Assembly (NCBI GenBank): GCA_002450895.1
Contig: DKAR01000235.1
Coordinates: forward strand, 5,023-30,710
Origin: Proteobacteria bacterium UBA6921
Lineage (GTDB): Bacteria; Pseudomonadota; Gammaproteobacteria; SG8-11
Reading direction: 5' to 3'
Length of the DNA stretch: 25,688 nucleotides
Of the stretch, positions 25,073 through 25,688 are shown piece by piece. The translations under genes were made by a program, and so were the position numbers. Position 1 is the stretch's first letter, and every line of letters begins with the position of its first letter. Under the pieces are notes generated by a model. The model did not search any database and was not told the origin of the DNA. It was given only the letters and a program-made list of their open reading frames with translations.

Positions 25073-25688
25073 CTACAACTTTGACGTGTACACCTGTTCC
25101 ACCAGGTGTCCAACCGAGCTATGCATGACATCCAGCAGCGGTGCGGGCCAGAGGCCGAAGAACAGCACTACCGCCGCCAGCGTGCCCAGAATGATGAATT
25201 CACGACGATTCACGTCTGTCAGTGTCTTCACGCCTTCATGCTTGATCGTTCCGAACAGGACGCGCTTCACCATCCACAATGTATAGGCCGCACCAAAAAT
25301 CAGTGTCGTCGCCGCAATGAAGGCCAGCCAGAAACCGGCCTTGAACGAGCTCAGAATCACCATGAACTCGCCGACGAATCCAGACGTTCCCGGCAGCCCG
25401 GCATTCGCCATGGCAAACAGGACCATCAGTGCGGCAAACGTCGGCATGGTATTCACAACTCCGCCGTAGTCTGAAATCTGGCGACTATGCAATCGGTCGT
25501 ACATCACGCCCACGCAAAGGAACAACGCGCCCGACACGAAGCCGTGCGAAATCATCTGCATCATGCCGCCTTCAATTCCCATCGCGGCGCCCTGCACACT
25601 GCCCGTCGTTTGCAGGATTTCGAATCCGATGAAGAAACCGAGCGTGACGAATCCCATATGCGAAATCGAGGAATAGGCAATCAGCTTC
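25073..25688 (-). CDS. nuoM: NADH-quinone oxidoreductase subunit M, 5' end off window
   Basis: The C-terminal 204 residues of NuoM, another antiporter-like proton-pumping subunit of complex I. Reading in from the right edge the frame gives KLIAYSSISHMGFVTLGFFI, the conserved helix with the channel lysine and histidine, then GGMMQMISHGFVSGALFLCV, YGGVVNTMPTFAALMVLFAM and ANAGLPGTSGFVGEFMVILS, all typical of NuoM. The protein ends VEQVYTSKL. About 300 N-terminal residues lie beyond the window. No internal start should be used: the frame is open to the edge. The order nuoM-nuoN with a 12-base gap is that of a standard nuo operon. Confidence 0.96.
   Translation of the reverse strand, partial: KLIAYSSISHMGFVTLGFFIGFEILQTTGSVQGAAMGIEGGMMQMISHGFVSGALFLCVGVMYDRLHSRQISDYGGVVNTMPTFAALMVLFAMANAGLPGTSGFVGEFMVILSSFKAGFWLAFIAATTLIFGAAYTLWMVKRVLFGTIKHEGVKTLTDVNRREFIILGTLAAVVLFFGLWPAPLLDVMHSSVGHLVEQVYTSKL

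Noticed and set aside
24131..25084. A 317-codon open frame on the + strand opposite nuoN
   Set aside because: It is antisense to a full-length, strongly conserved nuoN. Its product is rich in His, Arg, Gln and Asp with no recognisable domain, as expected for a shadow frame.
1..25688. CRISPR arrays, insertion sequences, tRNA/rRNA genes and phage genes
   Set aside because: I saw no regularly spaced repeats, transposase-like or integrase-like frames, or tRNA-like cloverleaf ends. Nearly all sequence is accounted for by conserved genes.

Overview
The window is most of an exosortase A (XrtA/EpsH) exopolysaccharide and PEP-CTERM protein-sorting locus from a Gram-negative bacterium. It is flanked on the right by the end of a respiratory complex I (nuo) operon. 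The gene set (XrtA, FemAB-like protein, deacetylase, TIGR03016-type outer membrane protein, PrsK/PrsR/PrsT, EpsE/Wzz/tyrosine kinase) is typical of beta- and gammaproteobacteria. A host-attachment-family protein and NuoM-NuoN order agree with a proteobacterium. I cannot fix the genus. Two lipoproteins with lipoboxes, a beta-barrel protein and a SPOR-domain protein show a diderm envelope.

Layout. Positions 1-18861 are one long leftward gene series. In order of transcription it runs: polyprenyl-phosphate sugar transferase, histidine kinase PrsK, sigma-54 response regulator PrsR, TPR lipoprotein PrsT, export lipoprotein EpsE/Wza-like, chain-length protein Wzz-like, tyrosine autokinase, outer membrane beta-barrel, polysaccharide deacetylase, FemAB-like protein, XrtA-EpsI fusion, family 4 glycosyltransferase and an asparagine-synthase-like amidotransferase cut by the left edge. 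Four breaks of roughly 200-530 bases (3779-4072, 10636-10854, 17143-17460, 18862-19391) divide it into likely transcription units. The last break is a divergent promoter region. Rightward from it run a large XrtA-type ATPase with an unusual C-terminal extension and a Sel1-repeat/SPOR-domain protein. A host-attachment-family gene converges on these. Then come nuoN and the 3' part of nuoM, both leftward.

How the genes fit together (family knowledge plus inference). The sugar transferase loads the first sugar on undecaprenyl phosphate, glycosyltransferases extend it, Wzz and the tyrosine kinase set chain length, EpsE exports the polymer, and the deacetylase, amidotransferase and FemAB-like proteins modify polymer or precursors. 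XrtA would process PEP-CTERM substrates encoded elsewhere; none is in this window. PrsK/PrsR is the dedicated two-component system. I see a shared inverted-repeat motif placed 66-96 bases upstream of weak sigma-54-like elements both before prsK and before epsE, which suggests that PrsR controls its own operon and the export operon.

The most unusual part is the rightward pair. The ATPase normally found between the deacetylase and the TIGR03016 protein has been moved to the opposite strand. It has gained a transmembrane helix, a long low-complexity linker and an NTF2-like terminal domain, and it is followed by a peptidoglycan-binding SPOR protein. Flypaper candidates such as CRISPR arrays, insertion sequences and tRNA genes were looked for and not seen.
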